Assembly (NCBI RefSeq): GCF_038595055.1
Contig: NZ_CP152002.1
Location: 3,702,501-3,766,500 of the forward strand
Length of the DNA: 64,000 nucleotides
Reading direction: 5' to 3'
From: Paenibacillus sp. FSL R7-0345
Lineage (GTDB): Bacteria > Bacillota > Bacilli > Paenibacillales > Paenibacillaceae
In this document: positions 44,534 through 53,656 of the stretch, piece after piece
Numbering within the stretch: position 1 is the first letter of the stretch
Layout: the number at the start of each line of letters is the position of its first letter
Program-made: the position numbers and the translations under genes
Notes under the pieces: model-generated
What the model was told of the DNA's origin: nothing
Database searches by the model: none
Seen by the model: the letters and a program-made list of their open reading frames with translations, nothing else

Positions 44534-45796
44534 ATGATTCCGACTGCCGGCGGTTCCAGCAATGTTTTGCCTGAAGGATATAGGAAATACCCCGTTTTGC
44601 ACAAAAACAGGACTTTTCTTTTACTGTTTACTGCCAGCACACTCTCCGTCCTGGGTAATGCCTTTCATGCGCTGGCGCTCAGCCTGTGGGTGCTGCAGGC
44701 AACGGGCAGCGCGCGGATGATGAGCATCCTGACGATCAGCAACCTCCTGATCTGCTCCCTGCTGGGCAGCGTGACCGGTACTCTTGCCGACCGGATGAAC
44801 CGCAGAACGCTGATTATAAGCTCCTATCTTGTCCAGAGCTTTACCGTGCTGGCCATAGCCTTCACGCTCACCTTGGAGTCTCCCTCCTATCTGCTCATCA
44901 TTATTTTAACCGGAATCGTAACGGCAGCCGGCCAGTTTCAGGCCCCTGCCTTCCAGGCTTCCCTGCTCCCGGTTGTCGGAAAAGACTCCATACAACAGGC
45001 GGCAGGCTGGATGACCCTGTCAGAAAATATTTCCCGGACCCTCGGCTATGCCCTTGGCGGGATCTTCGTTGCAGCGGTCGGCGGAGCCTGGGCGGTATTC
45101 GTTGACGGGATTACGTTTTTGCTGGCTTGCCTTCTGGTTGCTGCAGCCGGTTCTTTTGCCGGCCATACCGCAGACGTGCAGACAGCCGGTTCCTTCAAAC
45201 AGGATGTAATCGGAGGCTTCCGCTACATTTGGAGTCACGCTTTTGCCAGATCCATTACCATTCTGCTGCCGGTGCTCACGATGTTCTTCCTGTCCTGCCT
45301 GATGCTTACCCAGGTAATGGCCGTTCAGGTCTGGAAAGCGACGCCGTTTCAGTTCGGACTGCTGGAGAGCAGTATTCCGCTGGGCTATATGCTGGGTTCA
45401 GGGATGATTATTCTGGCGGGAAAAAGACTCAAGCACCGCGGCATCGTTGTGTCTGCAAGCCTGGTGCTGCTCGGTCCGCTCTATATCCTTCTGTCCGTCA
45501 CCTCAGTGATGAACGCGGCTCTTCCTGTCATTCTGCTGATCGGCTTCACCTTCTCCTTCAGTACGCTGCTGATTAATATCATCCTCAGGCTGGAGGTGCC
45601 CGGAGAGCTGCAGGGGCGCATGTTCGGCGTATTGGGCTCGCTAATGAGTGTCGCCCCACCGCTCGGTCTGGCCGTGTTCTCAGCAGGTGCGGATGTTTTC
45701 GGAGTCTCCATGGTCATGGGCGCTGCAGGCGTATTGCTCAGCCTGTTCGGTACCGCCGCAGTGTTAACGCTCAAGCAGATACGGAGATATAAGTAA
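44534..45796 (+). CDS. MFS drug-exporter-like transporter (MefA/MFS_3 type)
   Basis: 420 residues; GAGGAGG precedes ATG 44534. Twelve hydrophobic segments; motif A variant GTLADRMNRRTLI between TM2 and TM3, and FQAPAFQASLLPVVGKDSIQ typical of the macrolide-efflux-like branch. Its promoter carries the LacI-type operator described at 44459, so export is probably induced by a small molecule or sugar sensed by the upstream regulator. Substrate cannot be inferred. Confidence 0.88.
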   Translation: MIPTAGGSSNVLPEGYRKYPVLHKNRTFLLLFTASTLSVLGNAFHALALSLWVLQATGSARMMSILTISNLLICSLLGSVTGTLADRMNRRTLIISSYLVQSFTVLAIAFTLTLESPSYLLIIILTGIVTAAGQFQAPAFQASLLPVVGKDSIQQAAGWMTLSENISRTLGYALGGIFVAAVGGAWAVFVDGITFLLACLLVAAAGSFAGHTADVQTAGSFKQDVIGGFRYIWSHAFARSITILLPVLTMFFLSCLMLTQVMAVQVWKATPFQFGLLESSIPLGYMLGSGMIILAGKRLKHRGIVVSASLVLLGPLYILLSVTSVMNAALPVILLIGFTFSFSTLLINIILRLEVPGELQGRMFGVLGSLMSVAPPLGLAVFSAGADVFGVSMVMGAAGVLLSLFGTAAVLTLKQIRRYK

Positions 45797-45877
45797 AGCC
45801 AGACAGGCTGTTTTATAGTAAAATATGGGGAATCAGAGACAAGCAGTGCTTGCCGATTAAACGGGGTGATAAATAAA

Positions 45878-46663
45878 TTGAACAATTACGATGATATCAT
45901 GCGTTACCTGCGCAGAAATCCGCTGAAAAATGTGACACTGCTCAAAATGATGACGGCCTATCATCAGGTTATGGACAGCTATTTAGTGGAACAAGCAGAG
46001 CATTGGGGGATTCTGCTGCTGTTACCGGCTGATGTCTTTGCCTATGACAGGAGGGTATATCCGGAAGCGGATTATGTTGTACTCATGGATTACAACAATC
46101 CGGAAGTACTCCCTGATCTCATAAGCAGGATTCCCGCTGATGCCAACCTGGTGTTCAAGCTCCAGCAGGAAGCGAGGATTGCTGTCGCCCCTCATTTTCC
46201 GCTTACGCAGGTCCGCAGCTTTTATTCCTTCAGCACCACCCCCGGACAAATATTCAAACCGGATAAGGAAGCTATCGTCAGCGAACAGCTGGATGAACGC
46301 CTGCTGCCGCTCTGGATGGAGAACGGCTATACACCGGAAGAGCTTGCCCAATATTTTGAGGACGGCGCCTTCTCGGCAGCTATTTTCAAGGAATTGACTC
46401 CGCTCAGTACCTGTATCGTTTTCCGTAACGGGGAGCAGATCTGGGAGATCGGGGCAGTGCATACGGCGGAAACCGGCCGGAGACAGGGGCTGGCTGCCCG
46501 TATTGTCAAGACGGCGCTTCATCATACCTTGGCGCGCGGTTACATACCGAGATATCAGGTGCAGGATATCAATATAGCGTCCATCCGGCTTGCTGAAGCT
46601 GCCGGGCTTACTCTGGCAGTCAAGCTGGAGCACTGGATCAATTACACCCCGCAGCAGAAATAA
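45878..46663 (+). CDS. GNAT-family N-acetyltransferase
   Basis: 261 residues from TTG 45878, 8 bases after GGGGTGA; a GTG at 45866 overlaps that site. The C-terminal half holds the GNAT acetyl-CoA-binding pattern (IGAVHTAETGRRQGLAARIV) followed by the NIASIRLAEAAGL helix. The N-terminal half (LRRNPLKNVTLLKMM) resembles the FR47/GNAT_acetyltran branch. The acceptor substrate is unknown. It follows the MFS gene by about 80 bases on the same strand and might be coexpressed. Confidence 0.8.
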   Translation: MNNYDDIMRYLRRNPLKNVTLLKMMTAYHQVMDSYLVEQAEHWGILLLLPADVFAYDRRVYPEADYVVLMDYNNPEVLPDLISRIPADANLVFKLQQEARIAVAPHFPLTQVRSFYSFSTTPGQIFKPDKEAIVSEQLDERLLPLWMENGYTPEELAQYFEDGAFSAAIFKELTPLSTCIVFRNGEQIWEIGAVHTAETGRRQGLAARIVKTALHHTLARGYIPRYQVQDINIASIRLAEAAGLTLAVKLEHWINYTPQQK

Positions 46664-46764
46664 GTGAAACTGGAGTCTGCTATACCCGCAACGAATGTAA
46701 TATAATGGACGTATGAGCTTTTAATAAGCCGAGCAACTACTACTTAACTTAAAGGAGTTTATTC

Positions 46765-47110
46765 ATGAATTATCAACCGTATGGTCAGCAACAGGATTAC
46801 TATCCCCCCCCCGCCGCCTCCGCCGGCACACACGAACGGCAAATCGATTGCCTCACTGGTATTGGGGATTCTCTCCGTCATCACTCCTTACATCGGCCTT
46901 CTGTTCGGAATCGTGGCGATTATTTTGTCTGCACTCTCGCTGAAGGAGATTCGGAACCGTCATGAGGGCGGCCGGGGCCTGGCGATTGCTGGTCTGGTCT
47001 GCGGGATTGTCGGCACGATTATTTATGCGCTGCTCATCCTGTTTTTCGTGGTCATTATTTTGTTCGCAGTCGGATCAGGAGATTCGTTCAGCAACTACAA
47101 TAGTATCTAG
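46765..47110 (+). pseudogene. DUF4190-type membrane protein, out of frame at a C9 tract
   Basis: AAAGGAG precedes ATG 46765, whose frame (MNYQPYGQQQDYY) enters a run of nine Cs at 46804-46812 and then leaves the conserved frame. The next frame continues PPPPPAHTNGKSIASLVLGI and two or three membrane helices (FGIVAIILSALSLKEI, GIVGTIIYALLILFFVVI) to 47110, a normal DUF4190-type protein. Removing one C, or adding two, restores a 114-residue product. This may be phase variation, a programmed slip or a base-calling error in a homopolymer. A terminator follows. Confidence 0.75.
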
Positions 47111-47143
47111 CCGCAAACCGTATCATTTCAAGGTATATACGGC

Positions 47144-47192
47144 AAACAGCAGCAGACACCGGTTTCGATACCGGAATCTGCTGCTGTTTTTA
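47144..47192. terminator. Terminator shared by DUF4190-type gene and response regulator
   Basis: Stem AACAGCAGCAGA-CACCGGT / ACCGGAATCTGCTGCTGTT, tail TTTTTA on the plus strand. The response regulator stop codon (47190-47192) falls at the edge of the hairpin. Confidence 0.75.
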
Positions 47193-48398
47193 CTGCGCCG
47201 GGTTCCCCTTGGACAGCTGAATGTTGATGTTCGCCTGCTGGCGGTATTCGGTCGGTGTAAGTCCGGTCCTTTTGCGGAACATCTGTGTAAAATGCTTCAC
47301 GTCCTGATAACCGACCCGCTCGGCAATTCCGGCCAGCTTCAGCTTCGGATTCAGCAGCAGCAGCTTGGCCTGCTCCAGCCGGAGTGAGGTTACATATTCC
47401 TTATAGCCCTGTCCGGTCTTCTGCTTGAACAGCTGGCTGAAATAAGCCGGATTGAGAAAGACGACCGAAGCCATCCGCTCCAGGGACAGATCCTCGGCAT
47501 AATGCTCCCGGATATAGTGCAGTGCCACCTCGACCGCCTTCTCTCCGCTGCCCTTTAGCGGCTCCAGCTCAAAGGCCGGCGAAGCTGAGGCTTCCCGCAT
47601 CCGCTTCACCAGCTGCGGCACGCTGCTGAAGTCATTGCTTAAGCCGGAATGCAGCAGCTGGAAGGGGATTTTCAGATAATGGCTAAGATGCTCCTGCAGC
47701 TCCGCCAGAAACGGTCCAATCTGCGAATGAGCACCTAAAGTAATCAGACCCAGCAGGCTCCGGCGGTCATAGGTGACCACAAAACCGCGCCCGTGCCGCT
47801 CAACTAGCTCTGACAGCACATTTTCCACGATATAATGCTCCAGCCTTACCCCGTCTTCACCAGGATCAAGCTGCACCATCATCAGATAATAGCTGCTGTA
47901 ATCCGCGATAAAAGGGCTCAAATCAAGGTTGCCTATATCAAGGCCCGATGCCAGCCGCTGAAATACACCTTCCCGCAGGAAGCGCAGACTGGCCCGCAGC
48001 CGCTCCCCCTGTCTGGTTAGATCCTGGTCCCTCTGGATCTCCTCCGTCAAACTGCTGATTATCTCCTGTACCTTGCTTTTACCGATCGGCTTGAGCAGAT
48101 AATCCCTGGCACCCAGCCGGACGGCCTCCTGGGCATAGGCAAATTCGCTGTGGGCGGAGATGACTACCCATTTCACATACGGAAATCTGCGCCTGGACAT
48201 CTTCATTAATTCCAGACCGCTCATCCCCGGCATCAGAATATCGGTCAGGACAATGTGAATATGCTGCTCATCCATCAGCCTGACCGCTTCCTCGGCCCGT
48301 TCCGCAACATATACCTCATACTCAGGGTAGAGATGCTTGATGGTACGCATAATGCCCTCACGGATGACCCGTTCATCGTCGGCGATAAGTATGTTCAC
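47190..48398 (-). CDS. AraC-type response regulator (YesN-like)
   Basis: 402 residues; GTG start overlaps the kinase stop by 4 bases (GTGA), so translation is coupled. Receiver domain with acidic pair Asp7-Asp8, phosphoacceptor Asp53 (LTDILMPGMSG) and Lys in LLKPIG; a linker of about 170 residues; then two AraC HTH motifs (LSLERMASVVFLNPAYFSQL and GIAERVGYQDVKHFTQMFRK). It would activate the upstream sugar ABC transporter genes on phosphorylation. Confidence 0.92.
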   Translation of the reverse strand: MNILIADDERVIREGIMRTIKHLYPEYEVYVAERAEEAVRLMDEQHIHIVLTDILMPGMSGLELMKMSRRRFPYVKWVVISAHSEFAYAQEAVRLGARDYLLKPIGKSKVQEIISSLTEEIQRDQDLTRQGERLRASLRFLREGVFQRLASGLDIGNLDLSPFIADYSSYYLMMVQLDPGEDGVRLEHYIVENVLSELVERHGRGFVVTYDRRSLLGLITLGAHSQIGPFLAELQEHLSHYLKIPFQLLHSGLSNDFSSVPQLVKRMREASASPAFELEPLKGSGEKAVEVALHYIREHYAEDLSLERMASVVFLNPAYFSQLFKQKTGQGYKEYVTSLRLEQAKLLLLNPKLKLAGIAERVGYQDVKHFTQMFRKRTGLTPTEYRQQANINIQLSKGNPAQ

Positions 48399-50161
48399 GT
48401 AATGGAATCTCCTTCCCCGGCGGGCGGCAGCAGAATGGAAACTCTTGTCCCCGTCCCCGGATAGCTCTGAATCTGCAGCCCGTAGCTGTCCCCGAACATA
48501 TGCTGGAGACGGCGGTGCAGATTCTGCAGCCCGATGCCGCCTTTGCTTGGTTCTCTTGGCCCTCTGTCGTCCAGTGAATCCAGCAGCCGCTGCAGCTCGG
48601 CTTCTGTCATGCCGTTACCGTTATCTTCTATTACTAATTTAAGTATATTGTCTTCTTCACAGGTATACACCTTGAGAATCCCCTGGCGGTCCAGCGGCTC
48701 CAGTCCATGCTTAACCGCATTCTCAATAACCGGCTGCACCGTCATCTTCGGCAGCTTGAAGCCCAGCCAGCACTCCCTGATATCTGTTACAATCTGCAGC
48801 CTGCCTTCCAGGCGGATCGAGATGATGGCGAGATAATGGCCGGTCTGCTCCAGCTCTTCCGCAAGCGTCACCTCGGCCCCGTCCTCCCAGTGGCTGCTGT
48901 AACGGAACATCGAGGACAGGGAAAGCACCAGCTCACCAAGCTGCTCGTTGCCCTCCTCATCCAGCATCCAGTAGATCATATCGAGCGTGTTATACAGAAA
49001 ATGCGGGTTAACCTGGGACTGCAGCGCGTGCAGCTCGGCGTTCTTTTCACTAACAGACGACAGCTTCACCCGTTCAATCAGCTCTTCGATCCGCCGGACC
49101 ATCCGGTTGAAGGCCGCAACCAGAATGTTGATCTCCTGATAGGACGACACCTTGACCATTCCGCGGAAATTCCCGACCTCCACCTGCCGCATTTCGCGGA
49201 TAACCTTCTTAAGGGGGGAGGAAATGGTCCTTGAGACGATAAACGCAATCAGCGTGGACACCAGGATCAGAACCGAAATGACAATCAGCAGATAACGCTT
49301 CAGCTCGACCAGCTCTACATTGAGATCCTGATCCGGCGTAATCGACATGACCCACCAGCCTGAAAAAGAAAGCTTCGAGGCCACAATCAGCCTGTCCGCC
49401 TCCTGCTTCACCATCACTTTCTCATAGGCGGGCAAGGCTGGCAGATTCTCTACCGCCGGAGTAGGGTCAGTAGCGGAGGAGACAAACCGGCCGTCCTGCG
49501 ACATCAGATACACCTGGCTGTGCTCGCCGAGCTTCAGATTATCCAGCGCATCCAGCACCGGCTCGGGATTGGTCTCATACAGCACAATGCCGATCGGCTT
49601 ATGCTCATTGAGGTCAAAAATCTGCCGCCCGAAGGCGAATACCGGACTATCCTCCACCTGATCGATCAGGGAATGCTCATAGACGCCTAGCCAGACCATT
49701 TTACCGGAGGAAGCCTTTAGCTGCTTGTACCAGTCCGTTGCCCTGTAGTCCGGATCGACCACATTCATATAGTTGCCGTAATTATAGATTTTGCCCTTGT
49801 CAGTAATGACATGAATACCTACGAGATCATCGCGCGAATAAAAAATAGAGCCGATGATATTCGTAATTGTCTGTTCATTTATGTAGGCCACCGCCGGTTC
49901 ATCCGTTTTCTCATTGAGCAGGCGCACCATCTCAAAGTTATTGCTGAGTGACTTCGACAGCGCGTCATACCCCTTATAGAGCAGGGTGAACAGCCCGGCT
50001 GTCTGAGCGACGTTCTTTTGCGACAAATCACTGATCTTTTCATGCAGCTGCTCCGTTGTCCGGTTGTAGTACAGCAGACTGACACTAAGCAGAATACTGG
50101 ACATGCAAAAAAGAAACAGCAGAAACAACCGGTTATGGATGGAATGAAAGCCGTTTCGCAT
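48395..50161 (-). CDS. Sensor histidine kinase (YesM-like)
   Basis: 588 residues from ATG 50161, after GGAGGAG; the frame to 50236 is an extension without a ribosome binding site. TM1 at about 13-33, an extracellular dCache-like sensor of about 240 residues, TM2 at about 275-297, HAMP, then the His_kinase box with LQSQVNPHFLYNTLDMIYW (phospho-acceptor His in NPHF) and an ATPase domain with NAVKHGL, EDNGNGM and GGIGLQNLHRRL. It senses an extracellular sugar-related signal and phosphorylates the adjacent AraC-type regulator. Confidence 0.93.
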   Translation of the reverse strand: MRNGFHSIHNRLFLLFLFCMSSILLSVSLLYYNRTTEQLHEKISDLSQKNVAQTAGLFTLLYKGYDALSKSLSNNFEMVRLLNEKTDEPAVAYINEQTITNIIGSIFYSRDDLVGIHVITDKGKIYNYGNYMNVVDPDYRATDWYKQLKASSGKMVWLGVYEHSLIDQVEDSPVFAFGRQIFDLNEHKPIGIVLYETNPEPVLDALDNLKLGEHSQVYLMSQDGRFVSSATDPTPAVENLPALPAYEKVMVKQEADRLIVASKLSFSGWWVMSITPDQDLNVELVELKRYLLIVISVLILVSTLIAFIVSRTISSPLKKVIREMRQVEVGNFRGMVKVSSYQEINILVAAFNRMVRRIEELIERVKLSSVSEKNAELHALQSQVNPHFLYNTLDMIYWMLDEEGNEQLGELVLSLSSMFRYSSHWEDGAEVTLAEELEQTGHYLAIISIRLEGRLQIVTDIRECWLGFKLPKMTVQPVIENAVKHGLEPLDRQGILKVYTCEEDNILKLVIEDNGNGMTEAELQRLLDSLDDRGPREPSKGGIGLQNLHRRLQHMFGDSYGLQIQSYPGTGTRVSILLPPAGEGDSIT

Positions 50162-50242
50162 AAGACTCTCCTCCTTCACCCTACCTGATCTGTCCTGCCG
50201 TTCCCTATTATAATTCCAACACTTTTTAGAAAGCAACGGCCT

Positions 50243-51067
50243 TTAGCCCTTGACCGCCCCAGCGACCATGCCCTTTGTAATCCGGTTTGACAGAAAGAAG
50301 TAGATCAGGATCACCGGCAAGGCCCCCATGACGAGAAAAGCGCCGATATTCCCGTAATTGACCGAATACTGGCTGACAAAGGTGTATACCCCAAACGGCA
50401 GCGTCTTCAGCTTCTCGGCAGAGATGAACGTGGCGGCCAGAATATACTCATTCCAGATATTGATGAAGGTCAGAATGCACACCGTCATAACAGGCGGAAC
50501 CGACACCGGAAGAATGATGCTGGTAAAAATCCGGTACACGCTCGCTCCGTCGATAAACGCCGATTCTTCAATCTCATGGGGAATATCGCGCATAAAGCCC
50601 GACAGGATAAAGACCGCAATTGGTGTGGAAAAAGCAATGTACGGCAGAATCAGCGACCAGTGCGTGTTAAGGACATGGATATTTTTGAAAATAATCATCA
50701 GCGGCAGCAGCGTGGCCTGCATCGGGATCATCATCCCCATCAGGAAAATAGTCATCACCACACCGCCGTACTTCCAGCGGAACCTGGAGATGGCGTAGGC
50801 TACCATAGACGACAGCACAATGACACACACCATCGTTATCCCCGTTACAAACACGCTGTTGCCCAGGTACTTCAGATAGTTGCCCGAGGTATAAGCCTCG
50901 CTGTAATTATGCCATTGAAACGATTTCGGCAAGGAAAAGAAGCTCCCGTCCATAATCTCCTCATTTGTCTTAAGTGAATATAGCAGCAGCCAGAGCAGCG
51001 GATACAGCTGGGTTACTACAGGAATAGCGAACAGCAGATACACGATTCCTTTTTTGAATGTTTGCAT
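50243..51067 (-). CDS. Carbohydrate ABC transporter permease, MalG-like
   Basis: 274 residues from ATG 51067 (a GTG codon precedes it; AGGGGTG is the ribosome binding site). Six membrane segments and the EAA loop EIEESAFIDGASVYRIFTSI, which docks the ATPase. It pairs with the MalF-like permease 15 bases upstream. No ATPase gene is present, as is usual for this class, where a shared MsmX-type ATPase encoded elsewhere energises many importers. Confidence 0.92.
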   Translation of the reverse strand: MQTFKKGIVYLLFAIPVVTQLYPLLWLLLYSLKTNEEIMDGSFFSLPKSFQWHNYSEAYTSGNYLKYLGNSVFVTGITMVCVIVLSSMVAYAISRFRWKYGGVVMTIFLMGMMIPMQATLLPLMIIFKNIHVLNTHWSLILPYIAFSTPIAVFILSGFMRDIPHEIEESAFIDGASVYRIFTSIILPVSVPPVMTVCILTFINIWNEYILAATFISAEKLKTLPFGVYTFVSQYSVNYGNIGAFLVMGALPVILIYFFLSNRITKGMVAGAVKG

Positions 51068-51084
51068 CACCGTGCACCCCTTGT

Positions 51085-51975
51085 CTAATTAAATTTACGG
51101 TCGATCCGGTTAAAAATCATATTGATAAAGCCGGTGAAAACCAGGCACACCGCAACGAGGAAGGTCGCGATCGCACTGCCGTATCCGTATTTAAAGGAGC
51201 CGAATGAGCTGTTGTACATATGCGTTGAAATCACGTCAGTAGCATGAGCCGGGCCTCCGGCAGTCATGACCATTACCAGATCAAAGGCCTGCAGCGAGCC
51301 GATAAAAGCAAGCACAATCGATATTTTGAAAATCGGGACGATCAGCGGGAGGGTGATGTAACGGTCGGCCTTGAAGCCGTCTGCCCCGTCAATTTTGGCT
51401 GCTTCATAGAGCTCATCGGGAATATTTTGCACACCTGTATATTGAATCAGCAGATGATAGCCGAAGTATTGCCAAAGGGATACGAAATACAGTGCGTACA
51501 TCGCGATTTGCGGCTCCGTCAGCCAGTTATGCGTCCAGCTGTCCAGTCCCAGGGAGACCAGCACCCCGTTCAGCATACCGCCCATGGAGGTAGGATTGTA
51601 GACGGTCTTCCACAGCTGTCCAATGATAACGACAGACAGAATAACCGGTGTAAAATAAATCGACACCAGCGTATTGCCTCTGCGCAGATAACGGTTCAGC
51701 AGAACCGCCATGAGCAGACACAGCGGAATTTCCACCATGGAGGCGACGGCGTACAGCAGGGTTCTTTTTACCGAAGGCCAGAACACAGGGTCATTAAAGA
51801 ACATATCCTTGAAGTTGCCAAGCCCGATAAACGTTGCCGCCGACAAGCCGTCCCATTTCAGCAGACCAGTATATACAGACACCAGTATGGGTATGAACAC
51901 AAGGCACACATATAAGAGCAGACACGGCAATACGAAGACGGCTATTGTACGCGCTGGCACCTTAAGTACTTTCAT
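51085..51975 (-). CDS. Carbohydrate ABC transporter permease, MalF/UgpA-like
   Basis: 296 residues, six membrane segments, with the EAA loop ELYEAAKIDGADGFKADRYI. It forms a heterodimer with the following permease to import an oligosaccharide delivered by the binding protein encoded upstream. Start ATG with GGAGGCGGG upstream. It is codirectional with the binding-protein gene at 150 bases distance, probably one transcript with partial attenuation between. Confidence 0.92.
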   Translation of the reverse strand: MKVLKVPARTIAVFVLPCLLLYVCLVFIPILVSVYTGLLKWDGLSAATFIGLGNFKDMFFNDPVFWPSVKRTLLYAVASMVEIPLCLLMAVLLNRYLRRGNTLVSIYFTPVILSVVIIGQLWKTVYNPTSMGGMLNGVLVSLGLDSWTHNWLTEPQIAMYALYFVSLWQYFGYHLLIQYTGVQNIPDELYEAAKIDGADGFKADRYITLPLIVPIFKISIVLAFIGSLQAFDLVMVMTAGGPAHATDVISTHMYNSSFGSFKYGYGSAIATFLVAVCLVFTGFINMIFNRIDRKFN

Positions 51976-52125
51976 CTTTCCCGCCTCCAGATCAAGCAGA
52001 TTCTTTTATCTATGCCCATTACAATCCGGCGCGGAGCAGCCTTAGTTCAGCTGTTATCCGCACCGGTGAAGGGGATGATGGGATGATGCCCGGCCGGAGC
52101 CGCTTAAAACCGCAATCGTTTATGC

Positions 52126-53511
52126 TTACTCCTTGTTAGCTTCAAAAGCCTGCTGGTGCTCCTTGGCCACTGCCGCGGAATCCACCTTCTGCACGAACAG
52201 ATTCTGGATGCTGCTGAGGTGGACCTGTGCGGTGGCCGGATTCATCGTATTATCAAAAGCGAGATCCCCGCCCTGCACCTGGTTAAACAATCCGGCAATG
52301 TTAACAGCAAGATCGGAGTAACCTGCCGCCTTCAGGTCACCGTCTACCTTTTGGCCGAGTCCTACGGCATTTTTCAGCTCGAACTGCTTTTTCGGCAGAT
52401 TGGAAGCAAAGAAATTGAGGAAATCCTTGGTTTCGGCAAGATGCTCGCTGTTTGCGGAGACTGCGAAGGCGCTGCCCGGGGCCAGCATGAATTCATTCGG
52501 ATTGCCTTTGCCGTTAACCGTCGGGAACTGGAATGCGCCTACCTTGCCGGCTACAGAGGAAGCGTCGATTGCGCCCGTCTCCCAGGAGCCGATGACCCAC
52601 ATGGCGGCTTTGCCTGATTTAAAAATATTACCGCCGGCATTTGCATCAATGGAGGTTGCCCCATCCGGGAAGGCTCCGGCCTGCACCAGCTGCTGGAACG
52701 CGTCAACCGCTTCGATGAACGCAGGGTCCTCGAATGTTTTCTTGCCGTCAAGCACATCCTGCAGGAAGCCCGGGCCGCCGTTGGTGCGCAGCAGGATATT
52801 CATGAACAGGAAGGAACCGGTCCAGGAGTCTTTTTCCCCGATCGCCAGCGGTGTGATACCCTTCTCCTTCAAAATCTTGACATCCTGCAGCATTTCCTCG
52901 AACGTAGTGGGCGTATTGGCAATGCCGGCCTGTTCAAATAACTCTTTATTGTAGTACACAACCTCGATGTTATTGCCGTCCGGGAGTGCGTACACATTGC
53001 CGTCGAAGCTGTAATAGTCCAACAGACCTTCCTGGTACGTGTCCTTCAGCCCGTTCTGGTCCAGCATATCGTTCAGCGGGGCGAACAGCCCGGCATCCAC
53101 GAACGGCTTCATCTGCGCAGCCGGGTTAACAATCGTAATATCAGGCACTTCCTTGGAAGCGGCCTGTGTTTTTAATTTGACCTTTTGCTGATCCGTATTC
53201 AGTGTATCCAGCTCAATCGTAACGTTCGGATGCTCCTTCATGTACTGTTCAGTCAGCTCGTTAATCATCTTGTGTGAAGGCGTTGCCGGGTCCGGGTAGA
53301 TGTTCTGGAACGTAAGCGTTACTTTTTTGCCGCTGTCCGGTGCAGGCTCTGCAGCATTTCCGCCGCTGTTAGCATTATTTGTGCTCTTGGGCGCGTTGGT
53401 GGCTGCGGATTCGTCAGCCTTATTGCCAGAGTTACCGCATGCGGCCAGGCTAAGTGCCATTACTGCGCTGAATCCGATTGCCAGTGTTTTCTGCATGTTT
53501 CTTTTGACCAT
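52126..53511 (-). CDS. Extracellular sugar-binding lipoprotein of ABC transporter
   Basis: 461 residues. Lipoprotein signal with lipobox LAAC (Cys25) followed by a low-complexity Asn/Ser/Ala spacer, then a family-1 solute-binding domain (VTLTFQNIYPDPATPSHKMI, NEFMLAPGSAFAVSANSEHL). It captures oligosaccharide at the outer membrane face and passes it to the two permeases. AGGGGGC precedes the ATG. Upstream lies GTTTAAGCGCTCTCAA (53554-53569), a reasonable CcpA cre site, so carbon-catabolite repression is likely in addition to the two-component system. Confidence 0.93.
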   Translation of the reverse strand: MVKRNMQKTLAIGFSAVMALSLAACGNSGNKADESAATNAPKSTNNANSGGNAAEPAPDSGKKVTLTFQNIYPDPATPSHKMINELTEQYMKEHPNVTIELDTLNTDQQKVKLKTQAASKEVPDITIVNPAAQMKPFVDAGLFAPLNDMLDQNGLKDTYQEGLLDYYSFDGNVYALPDGNNIEVVYYNKELFEQAGIANTPTTFEEMLQDVKILKEKGITPLAIGEKDSWTGSFLFMNILLRTNGGPGFLQDVLDGKKTFEDPAFIEAVDAFQQLVQAGAFPDGATSIDANAGGNIFKSGKAAMWVIGSWETGAIDASSVAGKVGAFQFPTVNGKGNPNEFMLAPGSAFAVSANSEHLAETKDFLNFFASNLPKKQFELKNAVGLGQKVDGDLKAAGYSDLAVNIAGLFNQVQGGDLAFDNTMNPATAQVHLSSIQNLFVQKVDSAAVAKEHQQAFEANKE

Positions 53512-53553
53512 GTCTGTTATGCCCCCTAACTCGTGATAGGCTAATTATCATTC

Positions 53554-53569
53554 GTTTAAGCGCTCTCAA
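53554..53569 (-). promoter_or_regulatory. cre-like CcpA site before ABC operon
   Basis: On the minus strand TTGAGAGCGCTTAAAC resembles the catabolite-responsive element (central GCGC, two mismatches at the edges), 43 bases upstream of the binding-protein start. Confidence 0.5.
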
Positions 53570-53656
53570 CAAGGTGCGAACTGCAGAATAAAGGTTTGTT
53601 TTTTCTATATCCGCCGCAAATCGGTTTGTGATTATCTTCATCGGTTGGTGGCGATA

